Below, in pieces: positions 17,573 through 27,536 of a stretch of DNA of 64,000 nt. This DNA comes from Microbulbifer sp. GL-2. GTDB lineage: Bacteria; Pseudomonadota; Gammaproteobacteria; Pseudomonadales; Cellvibrionaceae. Each line of letters opens with the position of its first letter. Position 1 is the first letter of the stretch. The notes beneath the pieces were generated by a model, which was not told the DNA's origin, did no database searches, and was given only the letters and a program-made list of their open reading frames with translations. A program made the translations under genes and the position numbers. The stretch covers positions 4,088,001-4,152,000 of the forward strand of contig NZ_AP019807.1 in assembly GCF_007183175.1 (NCBI RefSeq). The letters are read 5' to 3'.

Positions 17573-17974
17573 ATGAACAACACTCCATCCACATTCCGCG
17601 CCAAGCTGATAGCAATGGCGGCCCTGCTCTTGCTGATGTTCCAAGTACAGACCGTGCTTGCCTGTGAAATGATGGATAGCCCGGAGCCCGCAGCAGAGTG
17701 TTGCTGTGACCATCTGGCCAAAGGCTCACAGCCTGATGAAGACTGTTGTGAGTATGATACCCAGGTATCCCTGAAAACCTCGCTGGATGACCATGAAGTC
17801 GCACTCACTGCCGCCTTCATGAACCTTGAATTACCGCAGTTGGCTCCACCACCCTCATACCAGTGGCCCCCAATCCTGGGCCCACCGACAGTTTCTGCTG
17901 GCTTAAGATCTCCCCCTTCCCACTCCTCTCCAGGTAATCGCACCTGGCTAACTACCCTGCGCCTGCGTATTTGA
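17573..17974 (+). CDS. Cys-rich exported protein upstream of copper efflux
   Basis: A protein of about 133 residues. From the ATG at 17573 it has a clear signal peptide (AKLIAMAALLLLMFQVQTVLA) and then a cysteine-rich mature start (CEMMD, ECCCDH, DEDCCEYD) rich in Cys, Met, Asp and His. The tail is Pro-rich. I read it as a small periplasmic metal-binding protein that precedes the CusBA-type exporter on the same strand; small Cys/Met-rich proteins in that position are common in copper loci. The frame is open 93 bases further upstream but loses the signal peptide from its start. Family unnamed. Confidence 0.55.
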   Translation: MNNTPSTFRAKLIAMAALLLLMFQVQTVLACEMMDSPEPAAECCCDHLAKGSQPDEDCCEYDTQVSLKTSLDDHEVALTAAFMNLELPQLAPPPSYQWPPILGPPTVSAGLRSPPSHSSPGNRTWLTTLRLRI

Positions 17975-18158
17975 TCACTCCCTCTCTCTGATTTGCGAAA
18001 TTTCCCGCAGCTTCCCTATTGCTGGCGGGCTTCAGAAAGATTGTTCCAGGAGTGAACCCTTTGATTTTCCAACAAGCCATTGCTGCCTGTGGTAGCAAAG
18101 TAATGGACGGCGCCTGCGGTGCCCAAATGCCCACCACTTCTCTACTTGGAGGTGGGCT

Positions 18159-19697
18159 ATGAGTCGCTCAAGAACGCTAGGCTACGTTGCCTTCGCTCTA
18201 GTATTGGCCGCAGCAGGCGCCGCTTTCTACTGGAAAAAGACCGCGGGGCAGGCCGTTGCCGACAATGCTGAATTTATCCATGCCGGCCCCTTCCAGATCG
18301 CCGTTTCCCTGGACCCAATACAACCTCGCGCAGGTAAAAACCTGATTCGCATTGAAGTGCGAGATATGGAAAACCAGCCAGTTACTGATGCCGAAGTGCG
18401 CGCTGTGGCAGAGATGCCGGCGATGGGAGCCATGCCGGCAATGCGCGCCCAGGCGGACATCAGCGAAACCAGCCCTGGTGTTTTCCAAGGAGAGATTGAG
18501 CTCGCTATGGTGGGCACATGGCCCATGGTTGTTGACGTAGCCACTGGCCACGATCGTCATGTAGACCTGGCCTTCGATATGAGCACTAATCGCAAAGGGT
18601 TGCGTTTTAAGTCAGCACCGGAGGCATCTGATACCGCCTACTACACCTGTGCTATGCATCCCTCAGTGCGGGCAGCGGAGGCAGGCACATGTCCTATCTG
18701 TGGGATGGATCTGCAACCGGTAAGCCATGATGAACTGCGAAGTGGCAGCATTGTGGTGGATAGTGGACGCCGCCAGGCCATCGGCATCAAAACGGGTACC
18801 GTGGAAAGACAACCTTTCGTCCTGCCCATTCACTTGCACGGCCAGGTGACTTATGACGAAACTCGCTTGCGGGATATCAGTTTGCGCTTTGATGGCTGGA
18901 TCGGTGAGCTGGATGCGGACTTTGAGGGCAAGCAGGTAAAGCGAGGGGAGGTATTATTTTCTGTTTACAGTCCCGAATTGCTAGCCGTTCAGGATGAGTA
19001 CCTGAAGGCACGCCGCCGCGGTGATTCCCTGGAAAAAGCGGCGCGCAGACGCCTGCTCTTATGGGGGCTGTCTGAAGAGCAGATCGACTGGCTGGTAGAG
19101 CAACAAAAAGCCCAGGATTATATTCCCATTTTTGCCCCCGCCAGTGGGGTGATCATTGAGAAGAATATCGTCGCCGGCTCAGCCTTCGAAAAAGGCGACA
19201 ACCTGTTGCGTATCGCCGACCTCAGCCATGTCTGGATTGAAGCTCACGCCTATGAGGACCAGTTGCCGCTGATTCACAAGGGCATGCCGGCTAAAGTACG
19301 CCTGACCAATGTCTACCATGAGGAAATCCCAGCTACCCTCACCCAGATCGATCCCTTCCTCAACCACAGTAACCGAAGCGCTCGCCTGCGCGTCACCCTG
19401 CCAAATACTAATGGCGAACTTCGTCCCGGTCTGTTTGCTGACATTATGTTGAGTGCTGAATTAGGCAATCTTTTGGTCGTTCCACGGGATTCTGTACTCA
19501 TTTCCGGCAAAAAGCGCATCGTATTCCGCGACTTGGGCCAGGGTCGCCTGGAGCCAGTTCAGGTGCGTACCGGCTACGGTGACAGCGAGCGGATCGTTAT
19601 TCGCTCCGGGCTGCAGGCCGGTGACAAGATTGTCACTTCCGGTGTCTTTCTGATTGCGGCGGAAAGCCGCCTGAAGTCGGGGGTACAACAGTGGTAA
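18159..19697 (+). CDS. cusB: CusB-like RND periplasmic adaptor with heavy-metal-binding domain
   Basis: A 512-residue adaptor. In order: a membrane anchor (about 8-25), a FixH/YtkA-like Ig domain (about 45-145, with Met repeats MPAMGAMPAM), a heavy-metal-binding domain YYTCAMHPSV...CPICGMDL at about 161-187, and the membrane-fusion barrel-sandwich and beta-barrel domains (EKNIVAGSAFEKGDNLLRIADLS near 330-350). This is the CusB/CzcB family; the metal domain favours copper/silver. A perfect GGAGGT site precedes the ATG. Its stop overlaps the GTG start of cusA. It would link the inner-membrane pump to an outer-membrane channel; no cusC lies in the window. Confidence 0.92.
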   Translation: MSRSRTLGYVAFALVLAAAGAAFYWKKTAGQAVADNAEFIHAGPFQIAVSLDPIQPRAGKNLIRIEVRDMENQPVTDAEVRAVAEMPAMGAMPAMRAQADISETSPGVFQGEIELAMVGTWPMVVDVATGHDRHVDLAFDMSTNRKGLRFKSAPEASDTAYYTCAMHPSVRAAEAGTCPICGMDLQPVSHDELRSGSIVVDSGRRQAIGIKTGTVERQPFVLPIHLHGQVTYDETRLRDISLRFDGWIGELDADFEGKQVKRGEVLFSVYSPELLAVQDEYLKARRRGDSLEKAARRRLLLWGLSEEQIDWLVEQQKAQDYIPIFAPASGVIIEKNIVAGSAFEKGDNLLRIADLSHVWIEAHAYEDQLPLIHKGMPAKVRLTNVYHEEIPATLTQIDPFLNHSNRSARLRVTLPNTNGELRPGLFADIMLSAELGNLLVVPRDSVLISGKKRIVFRDLGQGRLEPVQVRTGYGDSERIVIRSGLQAGDKIVTSGVFLIAAESRLKSGVQQW

Positions 19698-22600
19698 ATA
19701 GCGAACCCAAAGGGCTGATTGCCCGAGTCATCGGGCTCTGTGCCGGCAAGCCGGGAGTCACTTTAATTCTTGTGGCGATTGCTGCCCTGGCTGGATATCG
19801 TGCCCTCACCAGTGTTCCCCTGGACGCCATTCCGGACCTGTCCGATGCCCAGGTCATTGTAATGACAGACTGGCCCGGCCGCAGTCCAGACCTGGTGGAA
19901 GACCAAATCACCTATCCGCTTTCCACCGCCATGTTAGGACTGCCCAAGGTCAAATATGTGCGGGGCCAGAGCTTTTTCGGGCTCAGCTTTGTTTACGCCA
20001 TTTTTGAGGACGGCACCGATATTTATTGGGCTCGTTCACGGGTGCTCGAATACCTCAACCAGGTGGCCGAGCAGCTCCCGGAAGATGTGCAGCCCACACT
20101 GGGCCCGGATGCCACCGGGGTCGGCTGGGTATTCCAGTACGCGCTGGTGGACCGCAGTGGTAAGCACGATTTACAAGAACTGAGGGCACTACAGGATTTC
20201 AAACTGCGTTACTGGCTCACCTCTGTAGAGGGCGTAGCCGAGGTGGCCTCCATCGGCGGTTACGAGAAGGAATACCAGGTTCAAATTGATCCCCACCGCC
20301 TGGGAATGTTTAAGGTTCCTTTGGGCAAAGTGGTTGAAGCAATTCGCCGCAGTAACAACGATACCGGTGGGCGTGTACTGGAGATCGCCGGTCACGAACA
20401 TATGGTCCGCGGCCGCGGATATATTCGTAGCGTTGAGGATCTCGAAGAAGTAGTGATCGGAGTAAACGCGGCAAAAATTCCTGTAACTCTGGATCAGGTT
20501 GCTGACATTACGTTGGGACCAGCGATGCAACGCGGTATCGCCGAGCTGGATGGTGAGGGCCAGACCGTCGGTGGTATCGTGATAATGCGCTACGGTGAAA
20601 ATGCTCTCAAAGTGATCGAAAGAGTTAAACAGCGTATCGAACAAGTTCGTGCCGGATTACCCGAAGGGGTTGAGCTGGTAGTGACTTATGACCGCTCCCA
20701 GCTGATTAACAGTGCTATCGATAATCTTAAAAGCACTTTGATCGAAGAGATGCTGGTGGTTGCTGCAGTAATCGCCCTCTTCCTGCTACATGCCCGTTCA
20801 GCACTGGTAGCAGTGATCACCCTGCCTATTGCCGTGCTACTGGCTTTTATCCCGCTTTCTCTGCAGGGGCTAACCGCCAATATTATGTCGTTAGGGGGGA
20901 TTGCCGTCGCCATCGGCGCAATGGTGGATGCCGCTGTGGTAATGGTGGATAACATCCACAAAAAGCTCGCGGCTAGTGGCAATAAGGAACTGTCCTCAGG
21001 AGATCGCAGAAAGCTCATTATTCAAGCGATGCAGGAAGTTGGGCCAAGTATTTTCTTCTCCCTGATTATTATCACCGTATCGTTCCTGCCAGTATTCGCC
21101 CTGGAAGCGACCGAAGGGCGGCTGTTCAAGCCCCTCGCCTACACCAAAACTTACAGCATGGCCTTCGCCGCACTGCTGGCAATCACACTGATTCCAGCAC
21201 TGGCAGTGCTGTTAATGCGCGGTAAAATCCGCACTAAAGAAAATCCGGTTTCGCGTATTTTGATCAATACGCTTCAGCCGCTGATCCATTTCTGCGTGCG
21301 GCAACGTAAAGTAGTGGCCGCCCTCGCGGTAATCGCCCTGGTCTCAGTAGTCTACCCGGTAAGTAAATTGGGCGGTGAATTTATGCCGCCGCTCAATGAA
21401 GGCAGCATCTTGTATATGCCCACTGCCCTGCCCGGTATGTCTGTAACTGAAGCGGGTAAAGTACTCCAGCAAATGGACGCGGAACTGAAAACCTTCCCCG
21501 AAGTGGAGCGGGTATTCGGCAAAATCGGCCGCTCCAATAGTGCTACCGATCCGGCACCACTCTCCATGGTAGAGACGGTTATCACCCTGAAACCCAAAAG
21601 CGAATGGCGGCCAGGAATGACCTGGGATAACCTGCTGACGGAAATGGATGAAAAGCTGCGCTACCCCGGTATGCCGAATATCTGGTGGATGCCGATCCAA
21701 ACGCGCACAGAAATGCTTGCAACAGGCATTCGTAGCCAGCTGGGCATCAAGGTGTTTGGTGATAACCTGAAGGAAATCGAACAGACAGCCTTAGCCATCG
21801 AAGAAGCCCTGCGCAGCGACCGGCGCACTGCAGAAGAAACCCGCAGTGTTTTCGCCGAGCGTCTAACTGGGGGCTACTTTTTAGACTTTGATATCGATCG
21901 CGCACGTGCCTCCCGCCATGGTTTGAACGTGCAGGATATTGAGGACGTGATTGCCGCAGCTGCCGGTGGCCTGGCCGCAACCCAGACAATTGAGGGCCGT
22001 GAGCGTTACGACGTATTAGTGCGCTACGCCCGCGATTATCGGGATACCCCGGAGCAACTAGAGCAAATATTGGTACCGGCTTCAGACGGTTCCCAGGTAC
22101 CCCTGAACCAGCTGGCTGACCTCGGCTTCCGCACCGGCCCACCTATGATTCGCAATGAAGACGGGCAATTAGTAGGCCTGGTGTTTGTCGACCTGAAAGG
22201 CGATGTTGGCGTTGCGGACTATGTAAACCGCGCGAAACAGGTTGTAGCTGATCAGGTAAACCTGGTACCAGGGCAGCGCTTAGCCTGGGCCGGCCAGTAT
22301 CAATACCTGGAACGCGCCAAATCCCGCCTGCAATGGTTAGTGCCACTGACCTTTCTTGCCGTGTGCTTCCTGCTTTACCTGCACCGCGGAAGGCTGTCCG
22401 ATACCCTGTTTGTGCTCACCGCCATGCCAATGGCTTTAATCGGTGCCTTCTGGCTGCTGTATTTACTCGACTACAAACTAAGCGTCGCCGTATGGGTCGG
22501 CATGATCGCTATGGCAGGGCTTGCCGCAGAGATGGGGCTACTGATGCTGCACTATTTATCTGCAACCGGAGATAACAAGTTACAGCAAGGTGCTTCTGCC

Positions 22601-22828
22601 ACTAACACAGTGGCTCAAGCCGCAGCTGGGCGTATACGGCCAATGTTGATGACCAGCCTTACCCTGCTCATCTCGCTGATTCCCGTGATGATTTCCGATG
22701 GCACCGGTGCGGATGTAATGAAACGCATTGCTGCACCGATGGTGGGTGGCACTATTACGACACTGTTATTTGTGCTGCTGGTGATGCCTGGGGTGTTTTA
22801 TCAGTGGAAGGCTCACAAAGGAAAATAA
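19691..22828 (+). CDS. cusA: CusA/CzcA-type heavy-metal RND pump
   Basis: A 1045-residue HME-RND transporter with twelve membrane helices in two halves. Family motifs: VPLDAIPDLSDAQVIV near 35-50, the TM4 region SLGGIAVAIGAMVDAAVVMVDN, NEGSILYMPTALPGMS, and TRTEMLATGIRSQLGIKVFG, the methionine-containing loop that favours Cu(I)/Ag(I) over zinc. The closing GTGADVMKRIAAPMVGG is also typical. The start is a GTG that overlaps the cusB stop. It pumps cytosolic or periplasmic copper/silver out with CusB; the outer channel must be elsewhere. Two strong hairpins follow the gene. Confidence 0.93.
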   Translation: MVNSEPKGLIARVIGLCAGKPGVTLILVAIAALAGYRALTSVPLDAIPDLSDAQVIVMTDWPGRSPDLVEDQITYPLSTAMLGLPKVKYVRGQSFFGLSFVYAIFEDGTDIYWARSRVLEYLNQVAEQLPEDVQPTLGPDATGVGWVFQYALVDRSGKHDLQELRALQDFKLRYWLTSVEGVAEVASIGGYEKEYQVQIDPHRLGMFKVPLGKVVEAIRRSNNDTGGRVLEIAGHEHMVRGRGYIRSVEDLEEVVIGVNAAKIPVTLDQVADITLGPAMQRGIAELDGEGQTVGGIVIMRYGENALKVIERVKQRIEQVRAGLPEGVELVVTYDRSQLINSAIDNLKSTLIEEMLVVAAVIALFLLHARSALVAVITLPIAVLLAFIPLSLQGLTANIMSLGGIAVAIGAMVDAAVVMVDNIHKKLAASGNKELSSGDRRKLIIQAMQEVGPSIFFSLIIITVSFLPVFALEATEGRLFKPLAYTKTYSMAFAALLAITLIPALAVLLMRGKIRTKENPVSRILINTLQPLIHFCVRQRKVVAALAVIALVSVVYPVSKLGGEFMPPLNEGSILYMPTALPGMSVTEAGKVLQQMDAELKTFPEVERVFGKIGRSNSATDPAPLSMVETVITLKPKSEWRPGMTWDNLLTEMDEKLRYPGMPNIWWMPIQTRTEMLATGIRSQLGIKVFGDNLKEIEQTALAIEEALRSDRRTAEETRSVFAERLTGGYFLDFDIDRARASRHGLNVQDIEDVIAAAAGGLAATQTIEGRERYDVLVRYARDYRDTPEQLEQILVPASDGSQVPLNQLADLGFRTGPPMIRNEDGQLVGLVFVDLKGDVGVADYVNRAKQVVADQVNLVPGQRLAWAGQYQYLERAKSRLQWLVPLTFLAVCFLLYLHRGRLSDTLFVLTAMPMALIGAFWLLYLLDYKLSVAVWVGMIAMAGLAAEMGLLMLHYLSATGDNKLQQGASATNTVAQAAAGRIRPMLMTSLTLLISLIPVMISDGTGADVMKRIAAPMVGGTITTLLFVLLVMPGVFYQWKAHKGK

Positions 22829-22867
22829 GTTTCATTGACAAGGTGGATCTTTTTGATCAGCCGCTCT

Positions 22868-22904
22868 GTACCACCACCCTGAGTAATCATAATGGTGGTG
22901 GTAC
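22868..22904. terminator. Hairpin 1 after cusA
   Basis: GTACCACCACC and GGTGGTGGTAC form a perfect 11-bp stem with a 15-base loop. No T-run follows, so intrinsic termination is doubtful; it may protect the cusA mRNA end or be a repeat element. It shares its GTACCAC arm with hairpin 2. Confidence 0.45.
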
Positions 22905-22944
22905 CGCGAGAACACCAGTGCCCGCAAAGGACTGGGCTTAAAGC

Positions 22945-22972
22945 CTGTACCACTACTACCCTAGTGGTACAG
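22945..22972. terminator. Hairpin 2 after cusA
   Basis: CTGTACCACTA and TAGTGGTACAG form a perfect 11-bp stem with a 6-base loop, 40 bases after hairpin 1. GACTTTAAAA follows. It is the better terminator candidate of the pair. Confidence 0.5.
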
Positions 22973-23054
22973 AGACTTTAAAACAGGTATAACTCTGATT
23001 GGCGACGAGGTGCATTGCTAGGTTTTCTGACAACTTAGTCCAGGAACTTTGTCT

Positions 23055-24254
23055 ATGAACTTTCTTATTCAGTGCATACACTGGTTATCGCTTCTCGGTT
23101 GCTTTTATCTGTGCCTGCGACTATTTCGAGATCTGGCAGATCTCAGCCAGTGGATTGTGCAAACTCCACGAAAAGCGACAATGTGGACCTTCTACCGGAG
23201 ACACAAAATTGCTATTGCTGCCGGGCTATTGTGGTTGGTATCAGCACTGACGTTATGGCTTGCTGGCGCTGGCTCTGTTGTAATTTTCTGGATTATCACG
23301 GCCCTGTCTGCCCTCGCTTTCTACTCCGGGTATATCAATCCCTCTATTATGATGCGTGCACAACAATACAATGCGCGCTACTACTCCATAGCCGAAGCCC
23401 GAGAGACCCTATCCCCTGATACCAGTCTTATCGTAATTGATGCCCACGGTGAGGCCAGAGGTCATCCCGATGATCATATACTTCGGCCACACGTTGCCGG
23501 TACGAAAGAGGGGCTGGCCGGAGAGAACGTAGTAATGACATATTGTGGCTTGACCAATATGGGGATCGCCTACACGCCCGAGATTAATGGCGAAGCTCTG
23601 GATCTAGGTGTTATGACCCAGATCGAGAACAATTTGGTGATGTGGGATAAAAAAACCGGGCAGCCAATACAGCAGTTTTGGGGTACCCGTGAAGATGCAG
23701 GCCCCAGTGGGCCAAAGATGCCTGAGTGGCCCAGCTACCGGATGCCACTGTGGGCTTTTGAAAAAGCCTTCCCCAATGGAAAGGTATTTCTGAACCCGAT
23801 CCCGAGTTTTAAAGATAATCCGGTTTTAGCCATCTATGACCGCCTAATGCATATGATCTTCACTCACGGCATCTCAGACCAAGCCAAAAAAGATGAACCC
23901 ACGTTCCCAACCATAAAAAAATTCGACAATCGGTTGCCGAATAAAACCAAGATTTACGGTGTTAACATCGGCGATGACTATGTAGCTTATACGGAAGATT
24001 TTATTAAGGCTCACGATGGGTTATTAAACGTACAAATTGGTAACCGAGATATTGTCATCGCTTACCATTCAGACCTTGATAGTGTTGGTACATATTATAA
24101 TGACAGCGGTAGTCCAATCAGCAAGGTCCAGTTCGGCGGCGAGAGTAATGTTGGGAAGTTAGCTCGTGTTGAAACGATGAAATCTGAAGCTTACTGGGTT
24201 GTCTGGCAAAACTTCTTTCCACAAACAGATGTAAATCGTCCCCCCTTGAATTGA
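23055..24254 (+). CDS. DUF3179 domain-containing membrane protein
   Basis: A protein of about 399 residues with two or three N-terminal membrane helices (about 5-20, 50-70 and 72-95). The DUF3179 domain follows: SLIVIDAHGEARGHPDDHILRPHVAG, VVMTYCGLTNMGIAYTP with its single conserved cysteine, a QIENNLVMWDKKTGQPIQQFWG strand, and a WPSYRMPLWAFEKAFPNGKVF element. Function unknown. The ATG at 23055 has AGGA 9 bases upstream; a TTG two codons earlier is possible. It stands alone after cusA and converges on the serine hydrolase. Confidence 0.85.
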   Translation: MNFLIQCIHWLSLLGCFYLCLRLFRDLADLSQWIVQTPRKATMWTFYRRHKIAIAAGLLWLVSALTLWLAGAGSVVIFWIITALSALAFYSGYINPSIMMRAQQYNARYYSIAEARETLSPDTSLIVIDAHGEARGHPDDHILRPHVAGTKEGLAGENVVMTYCGLTNMGIAYTPEINGEALDLGVMTQIENNLVMWDKKTGQPIQQFWGTREDAGPSGPKMPEWPSYRMPLWAFEKAFPNGKVFLNPIPSFKDNPVLAIYDRLMHMIFTHGISDQAKKDEPTFPTIKKFDNRLPNKTKIYGVNIGDDYVAYTEDFIKAHDGLLNVQIGNRDIVIAYHSDLDSVGTYYNDSGSPISKVQFGGESNVGKLARVETMKSEAYWVVWQNFFPQTDVNRPPLN

Positions 24255-24296
24255 AGCGCTTTTCAAGCATGGGTTAATCCCAAACTTTGAATCTTA

Positions 24297-25559
24297 TTAT
24301 TTTCCAAGCTTATTAATAAGGAATTTAGCACGCCCTACTGTTTCAACTAATTTATTGGGTACAGCATTGTCTTCCCAGTCCTGCATAAAAACCACAGACA
24401 TTCCACTATTGAGATCACTAAACCCATATTGCCCATAGGAGCCCGCTGTGTAGATGACATTATATTCAGGCAAATACCAGGCTTGAGAACCATATGCCAC
24501 AGGAGTCCCCAGTGCATTGGCAAGCGACTTACCACTTTCTGATTTTCCAAGAAGGTCTTTGTCAAGATTCTTTACTGAATCATAGAAGCTCTTTGGAGCC
24601 TTGCCCTGGGCGATCCACTGATGGAAAAGTGCATAGTCGCGCAGGGTGGTGCTGATACCATAGGAAGGGCTAGCGGTTCCATCAACCGTTAAGGCAATAG
24701 AACCAGAACTATTTGCTCCAAAGTCATTAAAGAGATCCGAAAGAAGCTTGTTGAATGGGTGCCCTGAAACTTCTTCTGCTAGTATGGCCAGTAAATCGGT
24801 ATTTTTATCATTGTAAGTATATACCTCACCCGGTTTATTCTGGACTTTAGCGTTCCTGATAGCATTACGATGTCCCGTTGGTTTGCCTGGCTTTAGTCCT
24901 TGTTCGATCTCAAATAAGAAGGCTTCACCTCCGGGCACATGATAATCCGTAGCGGGCAGCAGGCCGGAGGTCATATCAAGTACTTCTTGGACTTTGGCTT
25001 TGCCAATTTTTGAACCGACAAAATCAGGTAGATAGCTTTCAATCGACTGATTAGGGTCGATCTTACCTTCATCAATCAGCTTTGAAATAATGATCCCTGC
25101 GTAAGTTTTAGAAGAAGACTGCAAAAGCTGAGTTTGATTGTGATCTAGCCCATTATCATAAAACTCTCCAATAATTTGGTTACCCTTCATAACCAGGAAA
25201 CCTTTGGTTTGAGTCGCAGTTAGTGACTCAACGAAAGACCATCCCTTACGAATATCCAAACTTATATTAAAGGGCTCTTTAACGACTTCCAGCTTGGCTG
25301 GTTTTTCTGCCTCCATGATATGTACTGTACCGAAAATGCCATACTCATCCCAATGCATGGACGTATATCTATAGTAAGGCCAACTTTGCATATTATTCTG
25401 ATTGATTTCAGAAAGATCGAACGGACGATAAAAATCATTGAGTGTTACCTCGGTCTTGGCAAATGAGAGAGAAACATTACCCACTACCAAGATCAAAGCT
25501 GCACTCCAGGCCATAAAATATATTCCACTGCGCCTTCTTGATTTTAGATTTTTTGGCAT
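24297..25559 (-). CDS. Serine hydrolase, beta-lactamase class C family
   Basis: A 420-residue protein with an N-terminal signal or anchor (about 13-34), a lead region, and a penicillin-binding fold. SSSK at 148-151 gives the catalytic Ser-x-x-Lys; VYTYNDKNTDLL gives the Tyr-x-Asn region (here Y-N-D). DMTSGL and a late glycine-rich strand also fit. It is probably a periplasmic esterase or D,D-peptidase-like enzyme of the EstB/AmpC superfamily, not a resistance lactamase. GGAAA lies about 9 bases before the ATG. No partner gene is evident. Confidence 0.85.
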   Translation of the reverse strand: MPKNLKSRRRSGIYFMAWSAALILVVGNVSLSFAKTEVTLNDFYRPFDLSEINQNNMQSWPYYRYTSMHWDEYGIFGTVHIMEAEKPAKLEVVKEPFNISLDIRKGWSFVESLTATQTKGFLVMKGNQIIGEFYDNGLDHNQTQLLQSSSKTYAGIIISKLIDEGKIDPNQSIESYLPDFVGSKIGKAKVQEVLDMTSGLLPATDYHVPGGEAFLFEIEQGLKPGKPTGHRNAIRNAKVQNKPGEVYTYNDKNTDLLAILAEEVSGHPFNKLLSDLFNDFGANSSGSIALTVDGTASPSYGISTTLRDYALFHQWIAQGKAPKSFYDSVKNLDKDLLGKSESGKSLANALGTPVAYGSQAWYLPEYNVIYTAGSYGQYGFSDLNSGMSVVFMQDWEDNAVPNKLVETVGRAKFLINKLGK

Positions 25560-25855
25560 AGAGATATTTCCAATTTTGTTTAAGTAAATACAGTTTCGAG
25601 AACTACAGCTACTGCAATTACTGTGAATTTCCTATATGTTTGTTCAAGCACAATAAAACTGTTCTGTATAGGGTGCAGACCAAAGAAATAATCAAATCGA
25701 TCAAAGAGTCTTTTAGTCATGAAGAGACAAACGCACTCAAAAGCAACGTATTTATCGAAGCACAAAGGCACTCAGGGAATGTTTTTACAAGGAGAAACCC
25801 AGTTATATACAATCTTCAAAATTCAGAATCGCAAAGTTAATAGTTTTGAGCCCTC

Positions 25856-27283
25856 TTAAGGCGTTCGCACCACCATCAAGCGCTCTTCTGTCATATCGGC
25901 GATTGCCCAACGTACACCTTCACGGCCGAGGCCTGAGCCCTTTACTCCGCCATAAGGCATGTTGTCCACACGCCAGCTGGGCACATCACCAATAACAACG
26001 CCCCCTACTTCCAAGGTATCCCAGGCCTTCTGTGCTCGATATAAGTCTTTGGTGAAGATCCCCGCCTGCAAACCAAAGGCACTATCGTTGACTCGCTCAA
26101 GGACCTCATCGAAATCATCAAAGGATTCCAGTACTGCTACAGGGCCAAAGGCTTCCTGTTGAACTACTGAGCATTCGTGCGGCACATTTTCCAATAGAGT
26201 TGGATCCAGCATGGCGCCATCACGGCTACCGCCACACAAAAGTGTGGCGCCTTCATTAATCGCCTCTTCAACCCACCCATGCAATCGCTTTGCCTCCCCC
26301 TCGGAGATCATCGGGCCAATAAAAGTCCCTTCATCCTTCGGGTCCCCTTTCTTGAGCTTGCGCGTCTTTTCAACTAGGCGCCGCTTTAGCTCTTCATACA
26401 AGCTCTTATGGCCATAGATTCGCTGTACGCCGATACAGCTCTGGCCTGACTGGTAGAAAGCGCCAAAGATCAAACGCTCCAGGGCATCTTCCAGGTCGGT
26501 ATTTTCATCAATCACACAGGCGGCGTTGCCACCCAGCTCCAGCACCACCTTCTTACGCCCTGCCCTGGCCTTTAGGTCCCAGCCCACAGCGGGTGAACCT
26601 GTAAAACTGAGCAGCTTGAAGCGATCATCCACGGTGAAAAGATCCGCTCCTTCCCGATGGCAGGGCAGCACAGAAAAAGCCCCTTTGGGCAGGTCGGTCT
26701 CGGCCAGGATTTCTGCGATTATCAGTGCACCTATCGGTGTTCGGCTCGCCGGTTTCAATACAAAGGGGCAACCTGCAGCAATTGCAGGCGCCACCTTATG
26801 GGCCGCCAGATTGAGTGGAAAGTTAAAAGGAGAGATAAAGGAGCAGGCGCCCACCGGTACACGTTTGACAAAACCACGGTAGCCCCTGGTGTTCTTGGAA
26901 ATCTCCAGGTTGATAATCTCGCCATTGATACGCACAGATTCTTCAGCGGCAACCCGAAAAGTATCGATCAAGCGGGTTACTTCCCCACGGGAGTCATGAA
27001 TTGGCTTGCCAGCCTCAATACATAGTGACTGCGCCAGTTCTTCAAAGCGCTCATGAAAGCGCTGCACACAATGATTGAGCACTTCCTGTCGTCGGTAAGG
27101 CGGAAATTTTGCCATTGGCTTTTCCGCCAAAAGCGCCCAATCGATTGCACTATCGATAGTAGTGGCATCCGCCATGGCCACCCGGGTTGCTACCTCGCCA
27201 GAATACTTATCGGTGACATCAAGCTCTGAGTTTGCGTATACGGCTTCATTGGCGAGATAGTATGGGTATGCTTTTTGTAGCAC
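25856..27283 (-). CDS. NAD(P)-dependent aldehyde dehydrogenase
   Basis: A 475-residue ALDH-superfamily enzyme. It has the SFISPFNFPLNLAAHKVAPAIA cofactor region, LSFTGSPAVGW, the general base in VLELGGNAA, and the catalytic cysteine in SGQSCIGVQ near residue 280. QQEAFGPVAVLESF and GGVKGSGLGREG complete the family signature. It resembles the GapN-like/lactaldehyde branch; the substrate is not set. The start is a GTG with GGAAAGA upstream. The 296 bases to the serine hydrolase (25560-25855) hold no supportable gene. Confidence 0.9.
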   Translation of the reverse strand: MLQKAYPYYLANEAVYANSELDVTDKYSGEVATRVAMADATTIDSAIDWALLAEKPMAKFPPYRRQEVLNHCVQRFHERFEELAQSLCIEAGKPIHDSRGEVTRLIDTFRVAAEESVRINGEIINLEISKNTRGYRGFVKRVPVGACSFISPFNFPLNLAAHKVAPAIAAGCPFVLKPASRTPIGALIIAEILAETDLPKGAFSVLPCHREGADLFTVDDRFKLLSFTGSPAVGWDLKARAGRKKVVLELGGNAACVIDENTDLEDALERLIFGAFYQSGQSCIGVQRIYGHKSLYEELKRRLVEKTRKLKKGDPKDEGTFIGPMISEGEAKRLHGWVEEAINEGATLLCGGSRDGAMLDPTLLENVPHECSVVQQEAFGPVAVLESFDDFDEVLERVNDSAFGLQAGIFTKDLYRAQKAWDTLEVGGVVIGDVPSWRVDNMPYGGVKGSGLGREGVRWAIADMTEERLMVVRTP

Positions 27284-27480
27284 GGCTCTTTCCTTTTAAC
27301 CGGTGGCTCTAAAATTTCAGGCATGCCAAAGCACTGTGCCGGCTTTAGGCCTCCCGAGTGTATAGGTTACGGCTGGCCAATAATCAACCAAGGCGCACCT
27401 ATCCACCTGCCTGAAGGCCGGCGAGATTAAGGAAAAACAATCTGAAAAAGTGAGGAGAATTGAAACAGGGTTTGCGCAAA

Positions 27481-27511
27481 AGAATCGCCACTCCACGATA
27501 GTGGCGATTCT
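27481..27511 (-). terminator. Intrinsic terminator of phoD
   Basis: AGAATCGCCACT / AGTGGCGATTCT is a perfect 12-bp stem with a 7-base loop. Read on the minus strand it is followed by TTTTGCG, just after the phoD stop at 27537. A good rho-independent terminator. Confidence 0.8.
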
Positions 27512-27536
27512 AAGTCAGAGCGACAAATGGGCAGGG

